64,000 bases of DNA from Candidatus Sulfotelmatobacter sp. (GTDB taxonomy: Bacteria > Acidobacteriota > Terriglobia > Terriglobales > Acidobacteriaceae). Below the pieces are notes generated by a model that saw only the letters and a program-made list of their open reading frames with translations, searched no databases and was not told the origin of the DNA. The stretch is taken from NCBI GenBank assembly GCA_030041215.1, contig JASHOH010000015.1, positions 1 to 64,000 on the forward strand, written 5' to 3'. A program made the position numbers and the translations under genes. The number at the start of each line of letters is the position of its first letter. The stretch's first letter is position 1. Positions 1-8,252 of this stretch are shown piece by piece.

Positions 1-246
1 CCGGTTTCGCAGATGGATTCCCAGCTGCGAAGGCGGCTGTATCGGGCAATCTATGGATATCCTGCGCTGCAGAAGTATGCGATAGTTCCGCAGAAGCCGA
101 TACGCATCATCGTGAAGAATGGGCACGTCACGCTGGAGGGCGTGGTCGATAGCGAGGCGGACAAAAATATCGCCGGCATTCGCGCCAATGGCGTCTCAGG
201 TACGTTTTCGGTGGAGAATAATTTAAGGGCGGAGTCGGGGAAGTAA
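1..246 (+). CDS. BON-domain protein, 3' portion (frame open to window edge)
   Basis: Translation ...DSQLRRRLYRAIYGYPALQKYAIVPQKPIRIIVKNGHVTLEGVVDSEADKN... is BON-like; frame is open upstream of the first ATG. Confidence 0.75.
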   Translation, partial: PVSQMDSQLRRRLYRAIYGYPALQKYAIVPQKPIRIIVKNGHVTLEGVVDSEADKNIAGIRANGVSGTFSVENNLRAESGK

Positions 247-259
247 GAGTCGTGGAAAA

Positions 260-277
260 GCGGCCCTTTAGGGCCGC
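260..277 (-). terminator. Hairpin GCGGCCC-TTTA-GGGCCGC between convergent genes; T-run follows on the minus strand
   Basis: Perfect 7-bp stem, then TTTT when read on the minus strand. Confidence 0.45.
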
Positions 278-333
278 GCACGGGCAACGACCCGGTAGGG
301 CTTTAGCCCCGAGTGTGCCGCTCATCAAACAGC

Positions 334-1695
334 CTACCGTTTTCCAAACGGATCCTCCAGCGAAGGGCTCTGCGGCGTGAATAACTCGGCGCCATTTTCG
401 GTTACATGCATGTCGTCTTCCAGCCGGATGCCGAATTCTCCCGGAATATAAATGCCGGGCTCGTTGCTGGTGGTAATGTTGGGCTGAAGCTTGATTGTGT
501 TGCCGCGGACGAGATAAGGCCACTCGTGGCCATCCATGCCAAGGCCGTGGCCGAGGCGGTGGGTAAAATATTTGTAGTCGGGGCCGTAACCGGCGTCAGC
601 AATGACCTTGCGCGCGGCGGCATCGACGGTGCCGCATTCGACTCCCGGATGTGCCGTCGAGAGAGCGGCAGCCTGCGCGCCATGCACGATGTCAAACACT
701 TTTTTCATCTTGTCGCCACTTTGATTTGAGGGCACGTTGCCGAGCAAAAAGGTGCGCGTGATGTCGGACTGATAGCCTTCGACCGTGCAGCCATCGTCGA
801 TCATGATGATCGAGCCTTCGCGGATGATCTGCGGCGTGGCCGAGCCATGCGGAAGTGCCGTGTAAGCATCAACCTGAACGCTGGCTTCTCCCGGAAAACC
901 AAGTTGCTTATACGCCAGATCGATCAGGTCTGACACTTGATGCTGCGTCATGCCTTCCCTCAGCGCGTGATAGACCGCCTCGTAGGCGGCGAGCGTGACC
1001 TGCGCAGCAAGGCGCATGAGCGCAATTTCGTGAGCACTCTTGATCATGCGGCAGCCTGCGGTAACTGGAGTTGCGCTGGTAAATGTGGCTCGCGGTACGG
1101 CTTTGGCGATTCCATCGAAGAAGACGAAGCGAAAGGTTTCTTCCACGCCGATGCGGCCAGTGGCGAGCCCGCGATCTTTCAGTCCTTGCGCTAGGAGTTG
1201 GTATGGGCTTTCGCTTTCCTCCCAGGTACGAATGTCGGGCTTGTCTGCATCGGGGGCGTTGGCGATCTGCTCGCGAGCCCGGCTTTCCTCGAATGCAGGG
1301 CACACATAGTAAGACGACGCTTCCGCCGGCAGCACGAGCCCGAACATGCGCTCGCCGCCCCACCAGCGGATGCCAGTGAAGTAGCGCAGAGACGTGCCTT
1401 CCATCAAGATGATGGCGTCGAGTGAATTCTCGAACATCAGCTTGCGGGCGCGCTCGATTCGTTCCCGGCGTTCGTCGCGCGTGATGGGATTGGCTTCTGC
1501 CTTACGCGACTTTAAGGCCGCGATCGATGGCGGAAGCGAAGAGTTTTGCGGCGGCTCGAGGGCGCCGGCTGCGGCCAGACGCGCCGATGCTGAAGCGGCG
1601 GCTGTGACGCCGACTTGCAGAAGTTGCCGTCGTGAGATCACCAAATGCTCCGATTGGAAGGTCAGTCCAGCATCGATGAGAGATAATTGTCGCAC
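334..1695 (-). CDS. M24-family Xaa-Pro peptidase with Tat-like signal
   Basis: Motifs DDGCTVEGYQSDITRTF, HRLGHGLGMDGHEWP and NEPGIYIPGEFGIRLEDD; N-terminal SRRQLLQVG. Confidence 0.9.
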   Translation of the reverse strand: MRQLSLIDAGLTFQSEHLVISRRQLLQVGVTAAASASARLAAAGALEPPQNSSLPPSIAALKSRKAEANPITRDERRERIERARKLMFENSLDAIILMEGTSLRYFTGIRWWGGERMFGLVLPAEASSYYVCPAFEESRAREQIANAPDADKPDIRTWEESESPYQLLAQGLKDRGLATGRIGVEETFRFVFFDGIAKAVPRATFTSATPVTAGCRMIKSAHEIALMRLAAQVTLAAYEAVYHALREGMTQHQVSDLIDLAYKQLGFPGEASVQVDAYTALPHGSATPQIIREGSIIMIDDGCTVEGYQSDITRTFLLGNVPSNQSGDKMKKVFDIVHGAQAAALSTAHPGVECGTVDAAARKVIADAGYGPDYKYFTHRLGHGLGMDGHEWPYLVRGNTIKLQPNITTSNEPGIYIPGEFGIRLEDDMHVTENGAELFTPQSPSLEDPFGKR

Positions 1696-1913
1696 GGAAG
1701 GCGGATTTCGATGCGCGCTGTGGCGAGTGGAGCGCGACCACGGTTGATGAATCTGCCGGGGCGCGGCAGAACTACGTGGAAGACTGCCAGGTTACTGCAA
1801 ACCCAATGTGTTGCAAGTGGAATACGACTGGGAGTTGGAGGAATATTACATTGCCGCGGAGCTGGAGTAATTCGCGGTATAGTTAGGAGCGCAACCGGAA
1901 AGGGGGCATCGTA

Positions 1914-2276
1914 ATGGCAACGTATGCGAGCAGTGGTCGTATGGTAGCGCACAACATGGTCACGACGCAGTTTGAGATTGACGGCTTCCGCGTGACGCGC
2001 ACTCTCGGAGTGGTGCGCGGAATCGTGGTGCGCTCGCGCTCCATCTTCGGCACGATCGGCGCCGGATTACAAACGCTGGTCGGTGGCAATATCACGCTGT
2101 ACACGAATCTGTGCGAGAAGACGCGCGCGGAAGCCTTCGATCTGATGCTGCAACACGCGGCCGAGCTCGGTGGAAACGCAGTCGTGGGCGCACGCTATGA
2201 TGCGACCGAGATCATGCAAGGCGTTACAGAAGTGCTGGCGTACGGGACCGCGGTATATGTTGAGCCGGTGAAATGA
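1914..2276 (+). CDS. YbjQ/UPF0145-family protein
   Basis: [20 protein letters not shown]...[17 protein letters not shown] is typical of YbjQ. Confidence 0.85.
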   Translation: MATYASSGRMVAHNMVTTQFEIDGFRVTRTLGVVRGIVVRSRSIFGTIGAGLQTLVGGNITLYTNLCEKTRAEAFDLMLQHAAELGGNAVVGARYDATEIMQGVTEVLAYGTAVYVEPVK

Positions 2277-2298
2277 AGACGCGTGTCGCCGAACTGAG

Positions 2299-2474
2299 TG
2301 TCATCCCGAACCTGTCGCCAGCCGCGAAAGGGACCTTACGACAGCTTGAACTCCCCATGTCGCGGATGGGAACTGAAATCGGCGCATGCCCCGAAAACGA
2401 TCTCTCTTGCGCGGCTGCCAGTGGGGGCGCATCGCAAGGTCCCTCCGAGAGTTGGCGCTCTCGTTGGGATGACA
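2299..2474. repeat. Inverted-repeat-bounded intergenic element (~42-bp arms)
   Basis: TGTCATCCCGAAC...GGGACCTTACG (2299-2340) is inverted relative to CGCAAGGTCCCTC...GGGATGACA (2433-2474). Confidence 0.75.
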
Positions 2475-2489
2475 TCGGTTGATGGAAAT

Positions 2490-2914
2490 CTATTCCTTGT
2501 ACAGCCAGCCTGCCACCAGCGCGGCGAAGATTGCTCCAAACCACATCTCGATCATCCAGCCGAAGGGAAGGCCGCGGTCCACAGCAGACCAGGTCGCCTG
2601 GCCAAAATTTTCCGGGAAGCCGCCGATGAAACCGGCGACGAAGCCCACTTTCAGCGCCGTCCCCGGACCGGGCCCCAGTCCAGCGCGTGCCCACGCATAT
2701 AGGTGAGATACCGCAATGGCGAGAATGAACACCAGGATAATCCACTGGCCCACGAAAAACGGATAACGCGGCGTTTTCAGGAACAGGCCAGCATTCTGCG
2801 CGGCGAGATAACGCGCGTTCGTGATGACGTACTGGTTCACGATGAAGCTCCAGACGTTCCAGACGACGCCCCCAGCCAAACCACCCAACCAAATCCTGCT
2901 CCGGTTCAGTTGCA
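2490..2914 (-). CDS. Small integral membrane protein
   Basis: MQLNRSRIWLGGLAGGVVWNVWSFIV... hydrophobic segments; internal start chosen over the longer ORF 2490..3011. Confidence 0.6.
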
Positions 2915-3283
2915 TAAGCGCCTCCGCTACTCGACTTTTGCTAAAACCGAGAGTGTACTCCTGCTTGCTGAAAAGGCAAAAGTAAAAGGCAAAGAAAAGC
3001 GCAGAGGACATGCGCGGGCGCGGAGGAAGTCGAATCGGTTCTTCCGTTGTCAGGGCGACCCCTCTTTGGGTGCCGTAATTCCCGAGAGAGGCTCGATTCC
3101 AGCTCGTTTATCCACAGCAAACTCCGCTCCCCGCGCGGCGTGCAAGCAAAATCTTGGCGAACAAATAGCGAATGAACAAAGTTCGTTAATCCAATCTATT
3201 GTGGTCGCCTCAGTGATTAACTACAACCAGTCGTAGTTTGGGTAGACCCTCGCGAAGTGGTAACCCAACCTTGAACTTTATGC

Positions 3284-3311
3284 TTGACAATAAAGGACTT
3301 ACAGGTAAGAT
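3284..3311 (+). promoter_or_regulatory. Sigma70-like promoter for mraZ (TTGACA-N16-TAAGAT)
   Basis: TTGACA 3284-3289, TAAGAT 3306-3311. Confidence 0.7.
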
Positions 3312-3335
3312 GTGGTCTAAAGTGGAGTTGAGTGG
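3312..3335 (+). promoter_or_regulatory. Candidate MraZ operator: three GTGG repeats at 10-bp period
   Basis: GTGG at 3312, 3322 and 3332, directly after the -10. Confidence 0.7.
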
Positions 3336-3479
3336 TAGCTGCTGTGAGGTTCTGGACCAAGAGGACTGTAAAAGAGGAGCCGGTGGAAAGCCGACCCAAT
3401 AGCACGACGAACAATCCGATCCAGCCGAGTTTGACCCGATTTTGCGCAGTTTTGATGCTCCTGTTGCTTTGCAACAAAA

Positions 3480-3920
3480 ATGTTTCGCGGCAATCACCCA
3501 ACTCGCGTCGACGAAAAAGGACGGCTCAAGGTCCCGGCCGAGTTCAAGCGGGTCATCGACGAGAAGTATGGCACGCAATTCTACATCACCAGCACCGATG
3601 GCAAGGTTGCCGAAGTTTATCCCTTCGAAGAATGGGAGCGCATCGAGCAGAAGCTGGCAGGCTTGTCGAACTACAACCCGACAAAAAAGAAGTTTCTGGA
3701 TCGCGTGAATTACTGGGGCCAGCAGGTGGAAATGGATGGCCAGGGCCGGCTGCTCATGCCGCAAATGTTGCGCGAAGCGGCCGACATCAAGGGCGAAGTT
3801 GCTGTAACCGGCAATTTAAACCGTTTATTGGTACGCAACCTGGAGGCCTACCGCAAGGAGATCGCGGAGCAGCCATTTACGCCTGAGGATGAGAAGACGC
3901 TCGACGAATTGGGCATCTAG
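3480..3920 (+). CDS. mraZ: Transcriptional regulator MraZ
   Basis: MFRGNHPTRVDEKGRLKVPAEFK... with second repeat DGQGRLLMPQMLRE. Confidence 0.96.
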   Translation: MFRGNHPTRVDEKGRLKVPAEFKRVIDEKYGTQFYITSTDGKVAEVYPFEEWERIEQKLAGLSNYNPTKKKFLDRVNYWGQQVEMDGQGRLLMPQMLREAADIKGEVAVTGNLNRLLVRNLEAYRKEIAEQPFTPEDEKTLDELGI

Positions 3921-4915
3921 TGGGCGGGGATTCAACAGACACCCCTCAGGGGGTTGGACATGGTGGTCGAGAAGCTATCCATGTCCCGGTTCTTTTAAAA
4001 GAAGCGATCGACTTTTTGAACGTGCGGCGTGGCGGGACCTATATCGATGCCACGGTGGGCCTTGGCGGGCACAGCTACGAAATCGCAAAACGCCTCGGCG
4101 CACCGGGACATTTGATTGGGGTCGATAAAGATCCGAAGGCGCTGGAGATTGCGCGTGAAAAGCTAACCCGAGGTCCCTCGACTGTGCTTTCATCCGCTGT
4201 CGCGGATGAAATGCTCGCTCGGGATGGCAAAGTTAAGGGCGATTGGCCGAGCATCGAGTTGCGGCAGGGATCGTTCGCCGAATTAGCCAACGACCAACGA
4301 CCAGCGACCATCGACGGCTTACTCGCCGATCTCGGCGTCAGCAGTTTGCAGCTTGACGACGCCGCACGCGGATTCAGTTTTCAGGCGGAAGGACCGCTCG
4401 ATATGCGTATGGACCCGCACTCCGAGCGAACCGCCGAACAAGTGGTAAACCACCTCGACGAGCGAGAGCTTGCCGATGTGATTTACGAATTCGGAGAGGA
4501 AAGGAGGTCGCGGAGAATCGCCAGAGCCATTGTCCGGTCGCGGCCGATACGAACGACTGCGCAACTTGCAGAGATCATATCCGCCGCGGCCCGGCCAATG
4601 AATCAGGCTGAACGCAGAATTCATCCCGCGACAAAAACCTTTCAAGCCCTTCGAATCTTCGTAAACCGTGAACTGGAAGATCTGAAGGCGCTGCTCGAAG
4701 TAGCGCCGCGGATTCTGAGGCCAGGCGGACGGGTGGTGATCATTAGCTTTCACTCACTGGAAGATCGCATCGTAAAGGATGCCTTCCGTGAGGGAGAAAA
4801 AAAGTACAAGTACTTCCGGGTGCTGACGAAAAAACCGGTGACGGCATCGGAAGAAGAGCAAGAGCGAAATCCGCGGGCGCGCAGCGCGAAGCTGAGAGCA
4901 GCGGAGAGAGTTTAG
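3920..4915 (+). CDS. rsmH: 16S rRNA m4C1402 methyltransferase RsmH
   Basis: HVPVLLKEAIDFL, DATVGLGGHS, DLGVSSLQLDDAARGFSF, IISFHSLEDRIVK. Confidence 0.96.
   Translation: MGGDSTDTPQGVGHGGREAIHVPVLLKEAIDFLNVRRGGTYIDATVGLGGHSYEIAKRLGAPGHLIGVDKDPKALEIAREKLTRGPSTVLSSAVADEMLARDGKVKGDWPSIELRQGSFAELANDQRPATIDGLLADLGVSSLQLDDAARGFSFQAEGPLDMRMDPHSERTAEQVVNHLDERELADVIYEFGEERRSRRIARAIVRSRPIRTTAQLAEIISAAARPMNQAERRIHPATKTFQALRIFVNRELEDLKALLEVAPRILRPGGRVVIISFHSLEDRIVKDAFREGEKKYKYFRVLTKKPVTASEEEQERNPRARSAKLRAAERV
4171..4228 (+). repeat. Palindromic repeat copy within the rsmH reading frame
   Basis: AGGTCCCTC...TTTCATCCGC-TGTC-GCGGATGAAA...CTCGGGATGGCA; same outer motif as the 2433-2474 and 13994-14030 repeats. 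Confidence 0.65.
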
Positions 4916-5028
4916 ATTCCGGAAAACCTGCCGGAGTCCCCGGCATAGCTGTAGTGGCCGTGCCGGGCCTTCAGGTTCAGGCGGACCAGATTTAGCAGGA
5001 CGAAGATCCGCCGAGTAAGGCGGTGGTA

Positions 5029-5069
5029 GGGCTTCAGCAAAAATTCATGGCTGGGTTTTGCTGAAGCCC
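5029..5069. repeat. 14-bp perfect stem-loop inside the dcw cluster
   Basis: GGGCTTCAGCAAAA (5029-5042) / TTTTGCTGAAGCCC (5056-5069). Confidence 0.8.
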
Positions 5070-5125
5070 GAAGCCGAAACGATGGGATGGGTTCCGTGGT
5101 GGGAATCCAAGTCTGAGGTCAGGAA

Positions 5126-5287
5126 ATGTACACCGGAACGTTGATTAAAGATCTGATGGCGACGGTAGAGCGGGCAGAGCGCGGAGCCCTGCAGAAACAG
5201 ATCGCCGAAGAACTGGAACTGCAGCGCATGTTCGAGCTGCAAGTTTCAGAAATGCAACGCGAGCGGATTTTCGCGGGAGCGGCGTAA
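5126..5287 (+). CDS. Small 53-aa ORF upstream of and overlapping ftsL (absent from ORF track)
   Basis: MYTGTLIKDLMATVERAERGALQKQIAEELELQRMFELQVSEMQRERIFAGAA*; TAATG overlap with the next ORF. Confidence 0.6.
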   Translation: MYTGTLIKDLMATVERAERGALQKQIAEELELQRMFELQVSEMQRERIFAGAA

Positions 5288-5751
5288 TGGCAACGGCAGC
5301 GGCAGGCTATAGTGCGATTCCGGCGGCGCGGCGAAGGGCCTTCTTCACCGGCACGCCGGAAATCTATTTCGCGAAAGCGATCGACAACTCGCGGCTGGTG
5401 AAAGTCGAAGATCCCCGCCGCAATCGCGAGATGAAGCAGTTCGGCACCGCGCTGGGCTGCCTGTTCCTCCTGGTATTTACGTACGCATGGCAGCATTTTC
5501 GAGCAATCGAATACGGTTATCAGATCGAATCGGCAAAACGCGAGCTAAACAATCTGACGGAAATGAATCGCGCTTTGCACCTGGAAGATGCTTCCTTGCG
5601 GGATCCGGAGCGCATTGACGTGATTGCGCGTCGTATGGGCCTGGTGCCGCCGCAGCCGGGGCAAGTCATTCGCATGGATAACGCCTCTGTGGATCCGAGT
5701 GAGCCGGTCATGGCGAGCGCGCAGCCCACGATCGAACTCGTAGGGCAGTAA
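5287..5751 (+). CDS. ftsL: FtsL-like cell division protein
   Basis: Single TM (GCLFLLVFTYAWQHF) then coiled coil; position between rsmH and ftsI. Confidence 0.7.
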   Translation: MATAAAGYSAIPAARRRAFFTGTPEIYFAKAIDNSRLVKVEDPRRNREMKQFGTALGCLFLLVFTYAWQHFRAIEYGYQIESAKRELNNLTEMNRALHLEDASLRDPERIDVIARRMGLVPPQPGQVIRMDNASVDPSEPVMASAQPTIELVGQ

Positions 5752-5820
5752 GCGCGCACGAGCGACTTTCATGGCGGCCGCTCTTAAGCAGGCCGCCAGA
5801 TTTGTCTAAACGTCAGCGAT

Positions 5821-5900
5821 TAGCAATTGGCGCTCAGCACTTAGATGGTATGTTTCCCGGAAAAATCAGGATTCCACTAAGTGCCAAATGCCAAGTACTA
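5821..5900. repeat. Imperfect inverted repeat upstream of ftsI
   Basis: TAGCAATTGGCGCTCAGCACTTAG (5821-5844) versus CTAAGTGCCAAATGCCAAGTACTA (5877-5900). Confidence 0.6.
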
Positions 5901-5922
5901 GATCGGATGTACGTCAGCGTTC

Positions 5923-8151
5923 ATGAGATCCAACCGCACTCCTGCAGCGAACTCCCGCCTCTACCTCCTCAGCGCGATCTTGTTAGCGTGGTGTCTCGCG
6001 ATCTGCGCGCGTCTGGTTTACCTGCAAATTTTCCGCTACGGATTCTTCGTCAAGCAAGCCGAGCACCAGCAACAGCGCGCGATTCCGCTCTCGGCGAAGC
6101 GCGGCATTATCTACGATCGCAACGGGCACGAGTTGGCGATGTCAGTGCTCGTGGATTCAGCCTTTGCTGTTCCTTCCGAAGTCAAAGATCTGCCAACTTC
6201 GATTTCGCTGATCACGCGCATCACCGGTGAAGACCGAAACGTCGTGCTGGCCGATTGCCAGAATCACAAGACCTTCTGCTGGGTTGCACGCAAGGCCGAT
6301 GACGAAACGATTGAACGCATCAAGTCATTAAATCTCCAGGGCATTCATTTTCAGAAGGAGCCGAAACGCTTTTATCCTGCCCGCGGCCTGGCGGCGCAGG
6401 TAGTCGGGTCTGTCGGGATGGAAGATGCCGGGCAGAGCGGCATCGAGCACGAGTTTGACGACGAACTGCGCGGTCGCGCCGGCAAAATGTTTATTTCTGT
6501 CGATGCGCGGAGGCAGTGGTTCTCTGATGTGGAGAAGCAACCCGAGCCCGGCGAAAACACTGTTCTGACTATTGACAAAAATATTCAGTACATCGCCGAA
6601 AAGGAACTCGATCAGGCGATTCACGATACGCAAGCCATTGCCGGCACAGTGATCGTAGAGAATCCGCACACCGGCGAAGTCCTGGCACTGGCGAACCGGC
6701 CAACGTTCAATCCCAATCTGCGCAGGGAAATTACGCCCGCCGCGCTGACGAATCGTGCGGTGAGCTACATCTACGAGCCGGGGTCCACATTCAAACTCGT
6801 CACGATTTCGGCGGCTCTGGAAGAGAAGCTGACGAATCCCAACGAAATTTTCGATTGCCAAATGGGATCGATTGTCTACAACGGCATGCGCATCCGCGAT
6901 TCGAAGCCGCATGGGCTCTTACCGGTGTGGGGCGTGCTGGCTGAATCGAGCGACGTTGGCGCGATCAAGATCGCGCTGCGGCTGGGCGAAGATCGCTTTT
7001 ACAAATACATTCGCGCCTATGGATTCGGTCAGCAAACCGGAATCGAGTTGCCGGGGGAAACCCGCGGCATGACCAGGCCCGTAAGCCGATGGTCGAAAGT
7101 TTCGATCGCGGCGATTTCCATGGGCCAGGAAATTGGCATTTCGCCGATTCAACTCGCCTCGCTCGTTTCGACGTTTGCGAACGACGGAGTGTGGATCTCG
7201 CCGCACATCCTTATGGGCAAAGTAGAGCCGCAGGGATCACCCAAGACGGTGGCGTTTCATCCCGGAGCTTCACATCGCGTGATCTCGAGTTACACGGCTG
7301 CCGAAATGCGCGCCATGATGCAGAAAGTCGTTCTCGAAGGCACGGGCCGCAAGGCAATTTTGGAAGGCTACACCTCCGCGGGGAAGACGGGGACGGCGCA
7401 AAAGGTCGACCCTGCGACGGGAGCATACTCAAAGACAAAATACATCGGATCATTCGCCGGATTTGCACCGCTGAACAATCCGCAGATCGTTGTGGCCGTG
7501 ATTCTGGATTCAGCCGTTGGCCTGCATCAAGGCGGACAGGTTTCTGCGCCAGTGTTTCATCGCATCGCGCAGCAGGTGTTGGAATACCTGCACGTGCCAC
7601 ACGATTTGCCACTGGCTCCGCAGCACCAGTTGCTGCTGGCGCAGGCGAAAATGAAAGATAATGATCTGGAAGAGGGAACGCCGGACCATCCGGGCGAGCC
7701 GCTCGAAACTGCCGACATTAGCAATTCGGCCGAGACTGCTAAATCCAGTGTGGCCCGGGCGCTCCCTTCGACTTCGCTCGGGGCTAGCCTGCCCGCGAAT
7801 GGGGCGTCCTCACCCGCAACCAGCGCCACGACGGGACCCGTCGTGCAGGCCGCGCTAAGACTGGTTGAGCCCACACCAAGTTCTGCCATACAACCTCAGT
7901 CGAATGTGCCTCCCCCAGGCACCCAACAATCCTCCACGCCCATGACTGGCACCGTTGTACTGGATGTCGAGCAGGGCGGCATTGTCGTGCCGTCATTTGT
8001 TGGCAAGACAGTGCGAGCTGCCATCGAAGCCGCTCAAGATGCAGGATTGGAACTGGAGGCCGTCGGCAGTGGTGTGGCCAGGCAACAGAACCCTCCGGCG
8101 GGGACGCATGTGGCCAGCGGCGCGCACGTAACTGTGCAGTTCGGGAGATGA
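5923..8151 (+). CDS. ftsI: Penicillin-binding protein FtsI/PBP2 class with C-terminal PASTA domain
   Basis: Transpeptidase motifs EPGSTFKLV, SSDVGAIK, SAGKTGTAQK; PASTA-like C-terminus VVPSFVGKTVRAAIEAAQDAGLELEAVGSG. Confidence 0.93.
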   Translation: MRSNRTPAANSRLYLLSAILLAWCLAICARLVYLQIFRYGFFVKQAEHQQQRAIPLSAKRGIIYDRNGHELAMSVLVDSAFAVPSEVKDLPTSISLITRITGEDRNVVLADCQNHKTFCWVARKADDETIERIKSLNLQGIHFQKEPKRFYPARGLAAQVVGSVGMEDAGQSGIEHEFDDELRGRAGKMFISVDARRQWFSDVEKQPEPGENTVLTIDKNIQYIAEKELDQAIHDTQAIAGTVIVENPHTGEVLALANRPTFNPNLRREITPAALTNRAVSYIYEPGSTFKLVTISAALEEKLTNPNEIFDCQMGSIVYNGMRIRDSKPHGLLPVWGVLAESSDVGAIKIALRLGEDRFYKYIRAYGFGQQTGIELPGETRGMTRPVSRWSKVSIAAISMGQEIGISPIQLASLVSTFANDGVWISPHILMGKVEPQGSPKTVAFHPGASHRVISSYTAAEMRAMMQKVVLEGTGRKAILEGYTSAGKTGTAQKVDPATGAYSKTKYIGSFAGFAPLNNPQIVVAVILDSAVGLHQGGQVSAPVFHRIAQQVLEYLHVPHDLPLAPQHQLLLAQAKMKDNDLEEGTPDHPGEPLETADISNSAETAKSSVARALPSTSLGASLPANGASSPATSATTGPVVQAALRLVEPTPSSAIQPQSNVPPPGTQQSSTPMTGTVVLDVEQGGIVVPSFVGKTVRAAIEAAQDAGLELEAVGSGVARQQNPPAGTHVASGAHVTVQFGR
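7746..7805 (+). repeat. Repeat-like segment within the FtsI linker coding sequence
   Basis: CAGTGTGGCCCGGGCGCTCCCTTCGACTTCGCTCGGGGCTAGCCTGCCCGCG resembles intergenic copies at 31464-31536 and 61299-61327. Confidence 0.5.
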
Positions 8152-8158
8152 AAAACCT

Positions 8159-8252
8159 TACCGCCGAGCACGCCGAGATCGCCGGACGAGGCCAAACCTC
8201 CGGGTCTATAAGGCTCTACCTCCTCGGCGTCCTCCGCGCTCTCGGCCGGTGA
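8159..8252. repeat. Imperfect inverted repeat of the ACCGC(A/C)GAG-type intergenic family
   Basis: ACCGCCGAGCACGCCGAG...CTCGGCGTCCTCCGCGCTCTCGGCCGGTG. Confidence 0.5.
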
